From Bostrychus sinensis (lineage: Eukaryota > Chordata > Actinopteri > Gobiiformes > Eleotridae): DNA of 64,000 nucleotides. Position numbers and translations under genes: made by a program. The notes under the pieces were generated by a model. That model was not told the DNA's origin. It searched no databases and worked only from the letters and a program-made list of their open reading frames with translations. The stretch covers positions 23,968,706-24,032,705 of the forward strand of contig CM036252.1 of NCBI GenBank assembly GCA_020698575.1, written 5' to 3'. Positions 43,780 to 55,260 of the stretch are shown here, piece after piece (position 1 is the first letter of the stretch; each line of letters starts with the position of its first letter).

Positions 43780-44330
43780 ATAATCATCAAGATTTAAACT
43801 TACTTGAAACTTCAAGGCAGGAGCAAATTAGCCATTCCAAACGTATGCAGAGGTCAGCGCTGGTCGGGAAGGGGGCGGTCAGTCTATAGCATGATTCATG
43901 AGTATCATTTGTGTGTGAAAAATTAATAGAAGGTGCCTGATAAATCACCACCGAGGGCCATCGTTTGACAAAATCACTGAACTGCCATAATGCCACATGC
44001 CCTTTGGATTGAGCCGCGTGGAGACTGCAAGGTCAAGACCGATGAAAGAAACTTAAGCACTTTGAGCGTAAAGGGGACACGGCCACAACACTGCTCAACA
44101 CTGACATTTAATATCGACTACTTGTTGCACTGTTGGTTGACCCAGCAAAATGAAAAGTCCATGACAAATCTCCCATTTATTGCATTTCGTCCGGAAAAAT
44201 GGATAGTGATTGTCGTCTGTTTTTTTGTTTTTTGTTTTTTTTTGTTTTTTTTTTCATTCTGCTTTGAGAAGCCTTCAAAGGTATAAAAGTTATCGCAAAT
44301 GAGAGAAGAAAGGCCTTCTCTTGGACACAC
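43780..44330. other. Candidate conserved non-coding element
   Basis: Unique sequence, densest at 43800-44200, with 'gagcaaattagccattcc' (about 43821) and 'cctgataaatcacc' (about 43938). It ends at T runs near 44220-44254. No known coding frame. Regulatory by inference. Confidence 0.35.
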
Positions 44331-44402
44331 TCTCTGTATTTCTTCAGGTCTTGTGTTCACTTGGATATCAGAGACATTGATTGAAACCATCACAATCTGA
44401 TA

Positions 44403-45160
44403 TACACCAGTCAAACTTAACATTATGCCCAGCAGCCTTGTTGCTGTTCATTATACTGTTTTATGTGTAGCCTCATACACAACAATCACTGTGTATTCTG
44501 ACATCTTTCTATCAGACCCAGCATTAAATCCGTAAGTATGTTGAGCTACAGTAGTTTATTTGTTTGGTCAAACCTTCCCTCCCTCTGTGCATCACCTGTA
44601 GCTGCTTCACCATTGTTCCGTCCTTGGATCTCTTTTGAAAGATACTGACCACTGCAAACCAGGAACACCCCACAAGAGCTGCAGTTTTGGGGATGCTCTG
44701 ACCGGGGTTTCTACTGGGTCTTAAAAAGTCTAAAAATTTAAAAATCTGAATTTAAGGCCTTATAAAGTCTTAAATTTGTTGGGATTCAGAGTCCTCGGTC
44801 TTCAGTATGTTTAAACAGGTCTTAAAAGTCATGTACTTTTGATGGAACTACCTGCGTTCACAGCTTAAATGCCTAAAAATGCCCACTGTAATTCTCAAAA
44901 GCATTTTACCATCACTGATATGAGGGCTCAGATTTTTTCTTACCAAGACAAAAATGCTTTGCGGCACTCATTGTCATCAGTAGTCACAGTTAAATGACGC
45001 AGCCACCTTCATGTGCACTGCGTGTTTATGAAATAGGTCTTAATTTTCTTTAACAATGGCCTTAAAAGTTAAAAGTCTTTCTTTCTCAGCTTGTTGAGCC
45101 ATGCAGACACCCTGTCTGACCCAGTCATCCATAGTCATCACACTTGGCCTTTGTTGGTTG
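44403..45160 (-). mobile_element. Tc1-like element remnant, split by a hAT
   Basis: The left terminus 'acaccagtcaaacttaacat' matches the 'ACACCGATCAGGCATAACAT' end of a fish Tc1 family. The right part (45115-45160) is short and truncated. On the minus strand 44560-44700 encodes TAALVGCSWFAVVSIFQK, part of the N-terminal helix-turn-helix DNA-binding region of the transposase. The catalytic domain is deleted. The hAT at 44703-45114 sits inside the helix-turn-helix coding part. Confidence 0.75.
44703..45114. mobile_element. hAT-type non-autonomous element nested in Tc1 remnant
   Basis: It begins 'ggggtttctactgggtctta' and ends 'gcagacaccctg', the ends of a fish hAT family rich in 'gtcttaaaaagtctt' words. 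The Tc1 sequence is duplicated at the edges: tctgacc precedes the insert and tctgaccc follows it, agreeing with an 8 bp duplication within one base. Removing it restores the Tc1 reading order across 'ctctgacccagtc'. No transposase. Confidence 0.75.
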
Positions 45161-45235
45161 GTTTGTTAGTTTGCAAGATATCTGAAAAAGTAATGGCCAT
45201 AAAGTGAAAAGATTTTTAGGAAAGATTATGATTTG
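45140..45235 (+). repeat. Composite repeat R1, 5' part, plus copy
   Basis: Contains 'tttgttggttggtttgttag', 'tgcaagatatctgaaaaag' and 'taatggccataaagtg', the R1 5' region. It starts within the eroded right end of the Tc1 remnant. Confidence 0.5.
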
Positions 45236-46613
45236 TGTGTATGGAAAAAGAATATGCTAAAACTAATCAACTGCATTGGCATTTAATCAACTAGAATACA
45301 CAGTGCATTGTTGTGTTACAGTTTGCACTCCTAACACCACTTGGCAGTACACCATATCTTCAGTAAGCCTTGTAAAGGTGTGTTAGAGCCACTCTTCTCT
45401 CTGCTGACACTACAAAATGAAGAAAATGGAACCACGGGTTTCCAATGACAAAGATGTGCTAGGGGCTTTTTGTGCCAAACGCTACAAATCAGGAGTTGAG
45501 GGAATACTTCCTTTGTACGAGGAGACAAGGTATGTTCCACACAGCGGCCACGGGGTAGGGTCCGACGCCGGCTCAATATCTGCCTTGTTACATGTGATTG
45601 TGCTATCTCCCCCAAGAAAAAATGGACACACGGGCGGCACTTTCACACAAGATTACACTTCACTAGAGCTGCCTAGAGAGGCCTCAACTCACCGCAATCT
45701 CCTCAATGCCAAAAGAAGTTCGATTACGGTTCCAAATATTGAAACAGCTTGTGGATTGCTTGGGTTATCTTGCTCAACAGCCCCCAAACTTGGAAGGTAC
45801 CACTGTGGAGATAAGATAAATGAAGTGTGTATTTGGCAAAGTATTTAGATGTAGTAAACTCAGGCTTTGTGTAACCATATTCGAGGGTAAATAGAAGATT
45901 GGCCAACGTTGCACCTGCAGCCACTCAACCATATGAAGACACTGTGCATATTTATCCACGCCGCCTTCTCTCTCATTGCTCGGCTTCTGTTGCTAAAATA
46001 AGAATGTAAGAATGTGCAGCTGGAGACAATAAACTGGTAGAAGAACCAATTACCAGCAGGTGACGAGCCGGTGGTGCAGGGCGTTCAGTGTGGCATCATG
46101 CACACATCTACATTTCCACAAGAGGGTTTGACAGTTTCTGAGGTTGCTAAGGCAGGCAACCATGATAAAACAAAAGAGGAAGTTATTAGCCTTTTCTAGT
46201 CAATAAATATGTAATAATTATAACCACAGCTTTCATTGCAATATAATGCATGTCATAAGTGATTTGCTGTGAAGGAGACATGGTATTACAGTTTGAAAAA
46301 AAAAACAGTATCTGAGGAGTACAAACACAAAAGACTAGACAAGTGGTGATAAGTACGAGTTTTAGATTCATATTGTGGTCACATCGCACAATAAAAAATT
46401 GGAATTAGTGCCTTATACTCAAATACTCATATCACACTTTTAAAATGTAGCTTTTTTGAATGCAATTAGATATTCATACATTATAATTAATGTGCCAGTA
46501 GCAGCATCTACAGAATAAACATCCTCTGCACCTATGCGGAAAATAAAAGCAGCTCATAAAGCCTACCCCAAGTTGACTAAATAGTTGACTGGGTGGGTTG
46601 GAATCATCTAACT
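45236..46613. other. Unique sequence with the longest plus-strand frame
   Basis: Balanced composition from 45290 to 46060, then AT-rich. The 143-codon frame 45417-45848 has a mixed composition, no recognised domain, no splice context I can support and a competing frame on the other strand. It is probably not a gene; conserved non-coding DNA is an alternative. Confidence 0.3.
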
Positions 46614-47267
46614 CAGTGTTTTCCAACCAGGGATATGGGACCTCTGGGGGTACGCACGCACTTTGGAAAGAGTACTGGTAATTATTTTCTAACTTATTTG
46701 CATGATGATAAGAAAATATTTATCTTTTCCTACTAAACTATTGAAATTTGTGAAAGAAAAACTCAAGTGTCTCACTAAAGAATATTATTTAGATATTACA
46801 TTTAGTCGTTGTTGTTGTTTCAAAGGAGACATATTCAGATTATTTACATTTCTTATTTTTATTTTTTAAGCATACACAAAATATGCAGTAAAATAAGGAA
46901 CAGGAGTAACAGGAGTATACAGTATTTTAAATTACTAGGCAGATTGTTATTTATTTATTGAATTTAAAAGAGGTGATTACTACATTAAAGTAAGAATATT
47001 CATTCATTCATTCATTCATTCATTCATTCATTTTCTACCGCTTATTCCCGTTAGGGGTCGCGGGTGACTGGAGCCTATCCCAGTAACTTTGGGCCATAGG
47101 CGGGGTACACCCTGGACAGGGGCCAGCTTGTCGCAGTAAAGTAAGAATAAAACATCTTTATTGTAAAAAACACAGATGTTTTATGCGACCAAATTTTTAA
47201 GTACAAGTGAGGGGGGGTATTCATGATGATGGCGATACGCAAGACAAAAAAAGGTTGAGAACCATTG
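46614..47267. mobile_element. hAT-type element with 8 bp duplication, itself interrupted
   Basis: The left end cagtgttttccaacc and reverse complement of the right end caatggttctcaacc are inverted. The flanks atctaact (46606-46613) and atctaatt (47268-47275) match at 7 of 8. Subterminal 'ctctgggggtacgcacgc' and 'gggggggtattc' are typical of a fish hAT family. No transposase. A retroposon occupies 46999-47136. Confidence 0.8.
46999..47136 (-). mobile_element. 5'-truncated family B retroposon with 13 bp target duplication
   Basis: Flanked by taaagtaagaata at 46986-46998 and 47137-47149, an exact 13 bp direct repeat. The left side is an ATTC run (47000-47032); read on the minus strand this is a GAAT-type 3' tail. 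The body has 'ctaccgcttattcccg' and 'ggcggggtacaccctggaca', the 3' region of the family B repeat. Tail plus long exact duplication shows target-primed insertion by a LINE-type machinery, in minus orientation. Confidence 0.9.
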
Positions 47268-47599
47268 ATCTAATTGAAGGAAGGCTTGAATAATGAATGG
47301 CTGGTCTGCTCAACACCTTCATTCAGGCCAAAGCAATAAGCTGCACCATTGTTACCTTATGATGCATTTGTGCACTCCTTCTTTTCCGTTCCTCATTTAG
47401 TCAATTTCAGTTCAACTGACATCTTAGTATTATATCCTGTTTGAGTACAGAGTCAAGTATAGCATTGGAGTAGATTGTATTGACCGCTGTATACACTGAG
47501 GGCCAGACTCTGGACATGAATACATTTAAAATGCAACAGTTGTCAAAATCTCTCTTTGTCTCTCCTGTGTATGTAAATGCAGTTAAAAAAGTTGAACAA
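47268..47599. other. Unique sequence, nothing recognised
   Basis: No supportable feature. Confidence 0.4.
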
Positions 47600-48620
47600 G
47601 CTATTCAAGCTATGAGCAACCATTTTGCAGCAACTGTCTAGACAATCAAACCATTTCTAATACCTTTCTTTGTACTTTTACTTCTATCTGCACCATTGAT
47701 TCCAATGTATTTAGATGTAACACATGCCTTTCGTCCCCCCGTGTGCTTAAGCTCCTCTTTATAAGTGAAATGGTAATTGTATTTCTCTAATGCAATCCCA
47801 TTAGAACCCTGTACCTCTTCGGCAAACTTCCCGCAGGCAATTACACCAAATGTCAATGAATGAAGTAATAGGTTGGTGGCGAGCCAGGGGGTGCTCACTG
47901 CTGATCACCTCTGTCAGCACAAAAACACATCTGTCAACAGCACGGCCCTCTCCCCTTTTAACACACACATTTACACACAGTTAGACTCTCTGTAGGACGC
48001 ACGCACACAGTAGCTTTAGCGCCTGTTTGACATCAGTGGTAGATACTGGTCCAGAAGAAGACTCTAACCAGAAAGGCCATTGTAATTTGGCTTGGCAATC
48101 AAATCATCTCTTACTATATCAATGTTATATGGCAATTTCTTCAGAGAGTGACTTAGTGCAATAAATTTAACAATGCATTTCATTTTCCAGGGTTGGTTTT
48201 ATTTTCATCCCGCCTCTAAGTGACTCTTTATATTCCCATCTGAGTCAATCACATATAGACACAAAACATATGAAATGATACGCAGATCCACGTGACTGCC
48301 TTTGTTCTCCTCTCATGCCTAACCCATTCTTCTGGGCGTCTTCATGCTGTAAATGTGAAGTGCAGATGAGATGTACCGAGCTGTGAAACTATGCATTGAG
48401 CTCGGCAGGTGTCTGCATGTGTCTATCTCCCACTTCCTGCACGCTTCCAGCTCCGAAATTGAGTTAGTGGCTCTAAAAAGTTGTGGTCCACTGTGAAATG
48501 AAAAAAAAAAAAAATCCTCTAGCAGCAGGAGGCCTCTACATGAGCAAGAGCCTGTCACTGTTCATGAATGTCCAATTTGGGAGAAGCCACATGGAGGGGA
48601 AAAAACAGCCAACAGTGCAA
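47600..48620. other. Candidate conserved non-coding block
   Basis: Unique sequence with 'gaaatggtaattgtatttc' (about 47767), 'ctaatgcaatcccattag' (about 47787), 'caggcaattacacc' (about 47834) and 'gtgcaataaatttaac' (about 48155). An A run lies at 48500-48514. Minus frames of 79-86 codons have no known similarity. Regulatory by inference. Confidence 0.4.
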
Positions 48621-49779
48621 ATTTAAATGACTAACTTTGTAAAGCTTTCTTTGTCTTTCACAGATGAGGAAGCACTTAGTGTTTATCTACAGAGTGGTGG
48701 AATTAACCTGACGTTTTCTTTGCTTCATCCCTGTTCAAATTGTGTGTAATTCTGTGGTGGCTGTGGAAAGAAAATGTCTGCATATTTTTCACAAAAAGCC
48801 AAAAACTAATTTCACACACTGAATCCATTTAGTGTCACTATGAGACTTCTTTTGTTTATTTAAACCTATGCATATCCATTAGATACCAACCTTCTATCAA
48901 CAAAACAACAATTTAGGCTATAGATACTCTTGCAAAGGATACTTAAAGTATTTGCATATCTAGCCATGTACAACTGCATATGACGTCTATCTGTCCTTTA
49001 AGGGCACAGTGTAGATATTATAAAATATACAACAGCAGTACAAGTACTGCTTCATTATATGCATGTTACTATAATGTGTGTGGTAAAATTCATTCATATC
49101 ACAGTAATAAAAAAGACATAAAACCTATGAAGGAATCAAAGTTGTACTTCCATTCACATACACTATAAATACATTTTCAGTCATTTTCAAAAAGAATTAT
49201 TCATCACCAGGCAGCAGTCACACAATCTCCTAAACTGCAGCTTCTGCCAAAATTAAACCAGTGACAAGAAGTTAGATTGGCAACTTCACAGTACTTAAAG
49301 ATGCAGCGTGAAGTTCTGCTCTTCTGACACCTGCAGCTAATCTGCTGTAATGGTTGTAATTCATTTTCAATAATTCTTTAAATATTCAGTGCTACCTTTG
49401 ATTCAGTGTTGACATACATGTACACGCACACCAACTAGCCAGTGGGAGTGTTCTCTGGCAATGCGATCATGTGACTGACAAAAGTTTATTTAAAATATGT
49501 TCAATTGGGCTTCCATAGAACGCAAAGCTTGGTAAATTACAAGCCCATAACTGTCAATACTACCGCAGCCTAGTCCTTCACATTGATGTGATACTTTAAT
49601 GGACGTTAGTGAGTTTATGAATGTTGAGAGAATCTTGCTACTGCACAAGAAAAGTCAAAGTTTCCTGTGAACCATTTTATTTCTTACATTTTTTAAGTTT
49701 TCTCTGTTAAAGTAATGCTCAGTACGTTCACCAACCCTAAAATCCTTCTGTTAAAAAGACGCTGTTAGAAAGCACATAT
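48621..49779. other. Unique sequence, nothing firm
   Basis: No repeat family or coding frame I can support. Confidence 0.4.
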
Positions 49780-50260
49780 TTCTTGCCGATGACTGAAAGG
49801 CATTGTCTTTTTGGGCCTGAAGTTGCATCCTGTCTATAAATAGATAATGTGATATGGGCTGGAGTGATTCCCAGTCTGTAGAGCCCCACAACACCTAATT
49901 GTTTTGTTGGCCAAAGACAAAGTCAAGGTTACTCAGCAGACTCCTGTTTAGTTGTTTGTCTGCCATAATTTATCATCTCCAGACTAAAGCGTGTTTATGT
50001 AATGACGCTGGAGCTAAAGTAGTGGCTCTCAGCTGGACCACTTTTGTCCACGATGAACATTTAATTATCTTTTCTGCCTCATTTGTCTCATCTGTCTCAT
50101 CTCTCCGTCGTCAGCTACTTTGTGTGACACCCGCCTCAGAGGAGGATTCAGCAGCTAAATGCGCAGTGTTTATTATGTCCGCATAGGCAGTTCTAGTGGT
50201 TTTCTCTTAGTGATGTTGACGTGGAGCTGAAACAAGAAGTATGCAATTTGTTTTTCTTGA
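49780..50260. other. Candidate conserved non-coding element
   Basis: Balanced-composition sequence with 'aatagataatgtgatatgg' (about 49840), 'ccataatttatcatctcc' (about 49964) and 'cgtgtttatgtaatgacg' (about 49990). A 95-codon frame (49899-50186) is without known similarity. Regulatory by inference. Confidence 0.35.
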
Positions 50261-51454
50261 AGGAAAACTGTCTAATCACCTTTCTCAGTGCAATTCAAAA
50301 AGACATATAACCAATCCAGCCCTTTAGGAGTCGGCACAGCAAAACATATACCGTTCATATAATTGGTCTGGCATTAGATTTTACACCAGCTGCCTTTTCT
50401 GATGTAATAGTCTCACTATTATCCAGGCCTGGGATGATAGCATGATAAGGTGGAGGGTTAGCAGAAAACAAGTTAAGGTAAAGGAGTTCCAGACCCACTT
50501 CACTTTGCTAAGAAAATAATGGTGATTCGACATGGCATCTAAAACTTATGATAGGTTTCTTAGTTTTTATTATGAAGTATTTTAGAGGATGAATGTTCAA
50601 CGCATAAGAGGAGCTTTGGCTAATCATGTGCTTGCATTAGGAGAGGTCTGAGTTGGAATCACTTCTCATTGGCTATTTAGTTTACACAGCTTGTTAACAT
50701 GAAATCAGTAGCTGTAGCTAGTACACTGGTCTGAAGCTGAGCTAGAGGTTTAAGCTCTAACTTTGGTTTGTTGTAAAGTCTTATGGATAGTTAGCCTGGC
50801 TGGCTGGAAAAACTCATTTCCTATACTATACAAAGAAGTTAGTCTGGAACCCCTTTGCTTAAATTACGTTTCTATGGGCAGAACAATCACAGGCAGAGTA
50901 ACCAATCAGAGAAACAAATGGTGGGATGTAAGCAGCATGCCACTGACCTGTATCCAAAACAAACATGGTGTCCTATTATGAGCACCTCTGTGCTAATTTC
51001 TGAACAGAGACAGCAGCAGAAGCCAGTTGTACAAAGACTTGTGGAAAAAGTCAGTTTGTTTGAATGTGGTCGTTACTTCAGTCATCAATGGGACTTTACT
51101 GTTATTAAAATGAAAACAAGACAAAAAAAAAAAAAATCCCAGAGGACTGAACAATAATATGGACTTCAGCAGGATCAACAGGTGACAAATAAAAGCACCA
51201 AACATTCTGCATTTGTAAGATGTGGTGCAGATAAAAAGCTGTGACAGGCCAGTTCCAAATCGACCTGAGAGAAACACTGGCTGACTCACCAGACAAATGG
51301 ATAGTTACCAGAAGTCTAGACAGGATGACCGACTGACCTTTTTGGCTAAGTGACATGGATCTGGAACCTTATCCTAAGACATTGTTTGGTTGTTTTTCCA
51401 GTTAAATTTCTATCAAGCTGCAATAAATCAGTGCCTTTATCCTGGACCCTGGGT
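50261..51454. other. Unrecognised sequence
   Basis: An A run lies at 51122-51136. Overlapping frames of 72-100 codons show no known domain. Some parts (50850-51340) read like decayed transposon DNA, but no termini were found. Confidence 0.35.
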
Positions 51455-51585
51455 GTAAAACAAAGAAAGAGATAAATCCCGCACACTGTCGAACTTGCAA
51501 AGGTGAGATTTATTTACAGGTGAGGTCTGACAACGTTTCAGCACTAAGCCTTCATCAGGTAAAACTAAAATTGACATGAACTAGA
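51455..51585 (-). repeat. LINE-type 3' tail, minus orientation
   Basis: On the minus strand 'acctgatgaaggcttagtgc' is followed by 'tgaaacgttgtcagacctc' and 'gacagtgtgcgggatttatc'. I know this arrangement from the 3' end of a vertebrate non-LTR retroelement family, but I cannot name it with certainty. No coding part is attached. Confidence 0.6.
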
Positions 51586-51639
51586 CTGAATATATATGTA
51601 GACATCAGAAAAGGTTTGCTAGCCAGTCTAAGCTAATTG

Positions 51640-52300
51640 GTGAAGTCTGACCTTTTTAATAAAACAAAAAGGATGACATGTTGCTAAGCTATTTCTAACC
51701 CAGTGGCACCATCTGGCTGCAGCTGCTATTCCTTTCTCTCCTTCCTCTCGTCTGGTCATCTCTACACAAACACACTCGGACAGCACTCGCAGCGTGTCGC
51801 TCTGTGGGCCTCCCGCTCCTCTATCCTCTCTCTGTGTCTGCCACAGCACTCTCCCACCTCCCCGTCACTGACAGCAGCGCTGGGGGGAGCTCACAAAACA
51901 AAGATCTGGTTCACTGCCTCTCGTCTTGATTTTCTTCAGATCGGATGGAAGATTAGGAGGAGCTTTTATTCATACGCCGCACAATCACTTCCCCCTGCAA
52001 CTGCAAGCCATGACTGCAGACCACAGGGGTTGCAGCTATCAGTGTAAAAGTGCCATCTGTACCTAAAACCACAATGAGACTAGAGGAACGCCATGTACTG
52101 AACAAGTCCCCCAAGCAATGAAAAACAAAGACACAATGCACGGAAGAGCCAAATAATGAATCGCTTTTGTACCGCACTCTGGGTTTGCAGAGCTGAGAAA
52201 CCATAATTGATGCAACAATCCATATTTGTATGTTCCACCTGCTCAGTTTTGATTAAGAAATGCCATCGTACCGGCTTTTTGTGCACCTCTGATGGAAAGC
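51640..52300. other. GC-richer and conserved-element-like sequence
   Basis: A pyrimidine-rich GC patch at 51700-51890 carries a 114-codon plus frame (51703-52047) without known similarity. The stretch 52060-52300 has 'ccaaataatgaatcgc' and 'ccataattgatgcaac' cores and looks regulatory by inference. Confidence 0.3.
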
Positions 52301-52619
52301 AAGTTTTAAATTGTATGCTTATTTGTCATCCAACATGACTACAGAATAAATACTTCTTGTCAGTGGGATTTCCAGACTTGATTTCCCAGAGAATTTAGAG
52401 GTTCAGTGTTTAGAATACACAGGAAGAAGAAATGCTGTCAGCCCCAGAGGTTTGGTTTTGCTCTTGCTTTGTGACATTTACAAATGTGCTCAATAATAAT
52501 GTTTCAGTCTCAAAATATATTATATACATATATTGAATCTTATCTTTTGACATTTAAAAGTATGCTCAAATAGCTTGCATTACTTTTCTTACTGTATGTG
52601 GGATGCTGGAACAACTTTT

Positions 52620-52710
52620 TTGTTATTTCATTTGTTTGTTGACAAAGTCTCTTGGATGAGAAACAAAACGTGTTTAACTCTACAAACCACATCCAGATGA
52701 TTTCTTTTGA
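52620..52710 (+). repeat. Retroelement tail motif, plus copy
   Basis: 'agtctcttggatgagaaac' and 'aaacgtgtttaactc' then 'ccacatccagatgatttc'. Closely similar to 54800-54885. Confidence 0.55.
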
Positions 52711-53032
52711 ATTTATTTTTAATATGTTGGTTGAGTTAGGGTTGTGAATGGAACATAAAACATCGGACTTGGCCACCAGAGAGATAAGATAGATTCCAGC
52801 CAACAGAAGATGAATACTGTTTTGGTTTGGTTTGGGTTTTCAAATAGATAATAACTTTATGGTTGTGTGCATTTTGTATTAAATATTGCAAGCTTTTTGA
52901 AATTAGAAAACCTGTATCTTTTGATAACTTATATGTATACATAGAGTAAACTGTCACAAACTAAATGTTTCACTCACTTTAAAATTAAAGGTGCACTGTG
53001 TGGTTTATGACAGCAGTTAAAAGATGTCTTGC
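52711..53032. other. AT-rich sequence, nothing firm
   Basis: 'ttaaaggtgcactgtgtgg' at about 52985 resembles a transposon end also seen near 5030. No second end identified. Confidence 0.35.
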
Positions 53033-53145
53033 AGTAATAAGTTATTACATTATTGGCCTTATTACATTCAGAATTGCACAAATGATTAGGTTATTGGCTG
53101 GTATTACGTTATTGGCTATTAATACATTATTGGCAATTTGTTTTT
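53033..53145. repeat. Degenerate tandem repeat of a TTATTGGC-type unit
   Basis: Five spaced variants of 'ttacattattggc' occur in about 110 bp: gttattacattattggcc, gattaggttattggc, gtattacgttattggc, tattaatacattattggc and a partial unit. The unit length is irregular (roughly 16-30). Confidence 0.6.
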
Positions 53146-53354
53146 ATGACTAATGCATGTAATATAAATTGCAAGCAAATTCAATGCAAAATGGTTATTA
53201 AAAAAGTGTGCATGAATGTGCTTATTTTTCTGCATTGCTTAGTTTGTCTGCTCAGGACAATCAGGATAGACAATACAAAAAATGTGTTTATTGAGATCTC
53301 TGACATCCAGGTTACTCTGTCTTTATCAATCAAAAAGGTTTAAGAAGAAATCAT

Positions 53355-53559
53355 CTGGACACAGCTGCCCTGGGGCAGACAGAAGCGTAGCAGCCAGTCC
53401 TCACCTACACCACCAACTTCACAATCACACACTCAGTCATACATAGGCAAGGTGGGTGAAGTGTCTTGCCCGAAGACACAATGACAGTACGCGGTGGATC
53501 CATCAGCCAACCTTCCAATTAGCGGGCAAACAGCTCTACCTACTGAGCTACTGCTTCTT
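53355..53559 (-). repeat. Family A tRNA-derived SINE, minus copy
   Basis: On the minus strand the head is 'gtagctcagtaggtagagc' and the body has 'gtcttcgggcaagacacttc' and 'gccccagggcagctgtg'. The 3' end stops before the 'taaagcgctttgag' segment, so it is 3'-truncated or diverged. Confidence 0.85.
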
Positions 53560-54260
53560 GTATGTTTCATTTAGTTTAGTTGTAAACCACAAGATTTTTC
53601 ACAGTGCATCACAAACTAGGCAAGGCTATTCTTGTCCCCGCAAAATTAATATGTCATATCTCATGTCATTTGCCAAAACTTTGCATTGCTATGATTTTGG
53701 AGACTGGGTTCTGCATTCAGATCATGATAAGAAAACTTTCCTCGACTTGGTCTAAGTTGCATGATTTGCCTAAAATAACAAGCGGTGGTGAGGGGCTGAG
53801 TGGGCGTCGCCAGCGCAACACAGCGGACCATAGCAGCGAGTTTCATTTCAATTAGACTCTATGCGATGACTGCCACCCCCCCTCATTCATAACCTCATCT
53901 TTTTACACACCACATCCCTCGAAAAACACAGCCCAAGATTGTCTTTCTGCTTTTACAGGTAGCGAGACATATTCCAGCCTGACAGTTTGTCTTCTCTTGT
54001 CAAGCAAAAGTCGTGAGCATGCCTCGTCAGCCAGGGTTTTTCACAGTTTCTCCCTTTCATCTCAACGCCGTTATTTCTGCTTTGATTTAAGTTTTTTTAG
54101 AACACCCTCTTACATTCTCCAGAACAGGGGATCCCTTCGCCGAGGTGGGCAAGATTGCACCATTAAGAACACCAACCAAAATTATTCAAAAGAAGGAAGT
54201 AGGGCACTGAGTCAAAAGAATTGTTCTGACTTACATTTGCAAAGATGAAGGCAGAATGAG
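53560..54260. other. Unique sequence, conserved-element-like in part
   Basis: Balanced composition from 53740 to 54000 and 54120 to 54250. Frames of 83-99 codons have no known similarity. Nothing firmer. Confidence 0.25.
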
Positions 54261-54799
54261 CAATAGTCATGTTGTATTCAAGTGATGACTTATTCAGAGA
54301 ATCTGCAGCAGGTTTAAATAGCTATAAGGTTTTATAAATGTAATTAGAGTGATTTCAGGGTTATTACTGAAGACATTGTGTCAATGTATGACAATAACCA
54401 ATGCAGTTTTCATTCTTCACGCTTGTCATCTGTAACAGTTGTCAATTTAGATCTTGTTTTCAAATGCTATGACTTGATTTCCCAACATGCATCACAACCC
54501 CTATGCAAGATAAACAACTAGATTTATCATCTATGCTACTTATTGACAAACCTCATTAGATGCTTTAGATGAAATCAGCTGCGGTTACTTTAAAATGAAA
54601 TAGCTTGTTACTTTTTGCTATGTTGGTTGCTGAGCGTGTGGATAAATGATACAGTATAGTGTATTTGTTACTATTGACCATAGTAATAGAATAGGATTGC
54701 ATAGAAAAGCAAAGTAAAAAGCAACTAGAAAGTAAAAGGCTGAATTTGTTTAACCAATGCTGGATATCTCAGGTAGGTCACTGTGATGTCTAGGAACAC
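54261..54799. other. AT-rich sequence, nothing recognised
   Basis: No supportable feature. Confidence 0.4.
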
Positions 54800-54885
54800 T
54801 TTGAGGTAGCTTTCTGAATTGAGAAAGCTTTTTGGGTAAGAGGCAAAACGTCTTCAACTTCAAAAACCAGGTCCAGATGATGCTT
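54800..54885 (+). repeat. Retroelement tail motif, plus copy
   Basis: 'gaggtagctttctgaattga' is followed by 'gggtaagaggcaaaacgtct' and 'ccaggtccagatgatgc'. It resembles the 'GATGAGAGGCGAAACGTCTTC' region near the end of a fish retroelement. Confidence 0.55.
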
Positions 54886-55084
54886 TATAAACCTTTTGTG
54901 GCCATTTTGACCATATTTTAACTGAACACTATGCTACAGGAAACCACTTTAAACTCTGCTTACTCCTGAGAATACATTAATTTCCACTGCATATCCAACT
55001 TTATTATTTGACATTATAATGTGCCAGATGTCATCAAATAAAGTCATGCTGTTATAAGTGCCTGGTAGTAAAATTAAAGTAACT

Positions 55085-55260
55085 TACTGTATCTTGCAAT
55101 GATAAAGGTACCAGACTCTTACCAGGAATCTTTTAACTCAGGGGTAATTACTCTTTCCATTGAGTGTCAAAGGCCGTCATATCCCACAGTGGTAAAGAAT
55201 CCAATAATTAAGCTGTTGTTCTATTACTGGCTCTATCTTGCAATGGCGCAGAATCTTAAA
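55085..55260 (-). repeat. Composite repeat R1, minus copy
   Basis: Contains 'tatcttgcaatgataaagg', 'taactcaggggtaattac', 'tttccattgagtg' and then, repeated beyond it, 'cacagtggtaaagaatcc' and 'ctatcttgcaatggcg'. The second 'cttgcaatgg' suggests two partial R1 copies head to tail. Confidence 0.6.

Noticed and set aside
45417..45848. 143-codon open frame, plus strand
   Set aside because: No known similarity and an overlapping frame on the other strand; the amino-acid order looks random.
53033..53145. CRISPR-like array
   Set aside because: Repeats are degenerate, spacing is irregular, and the organism is a vertebrate.
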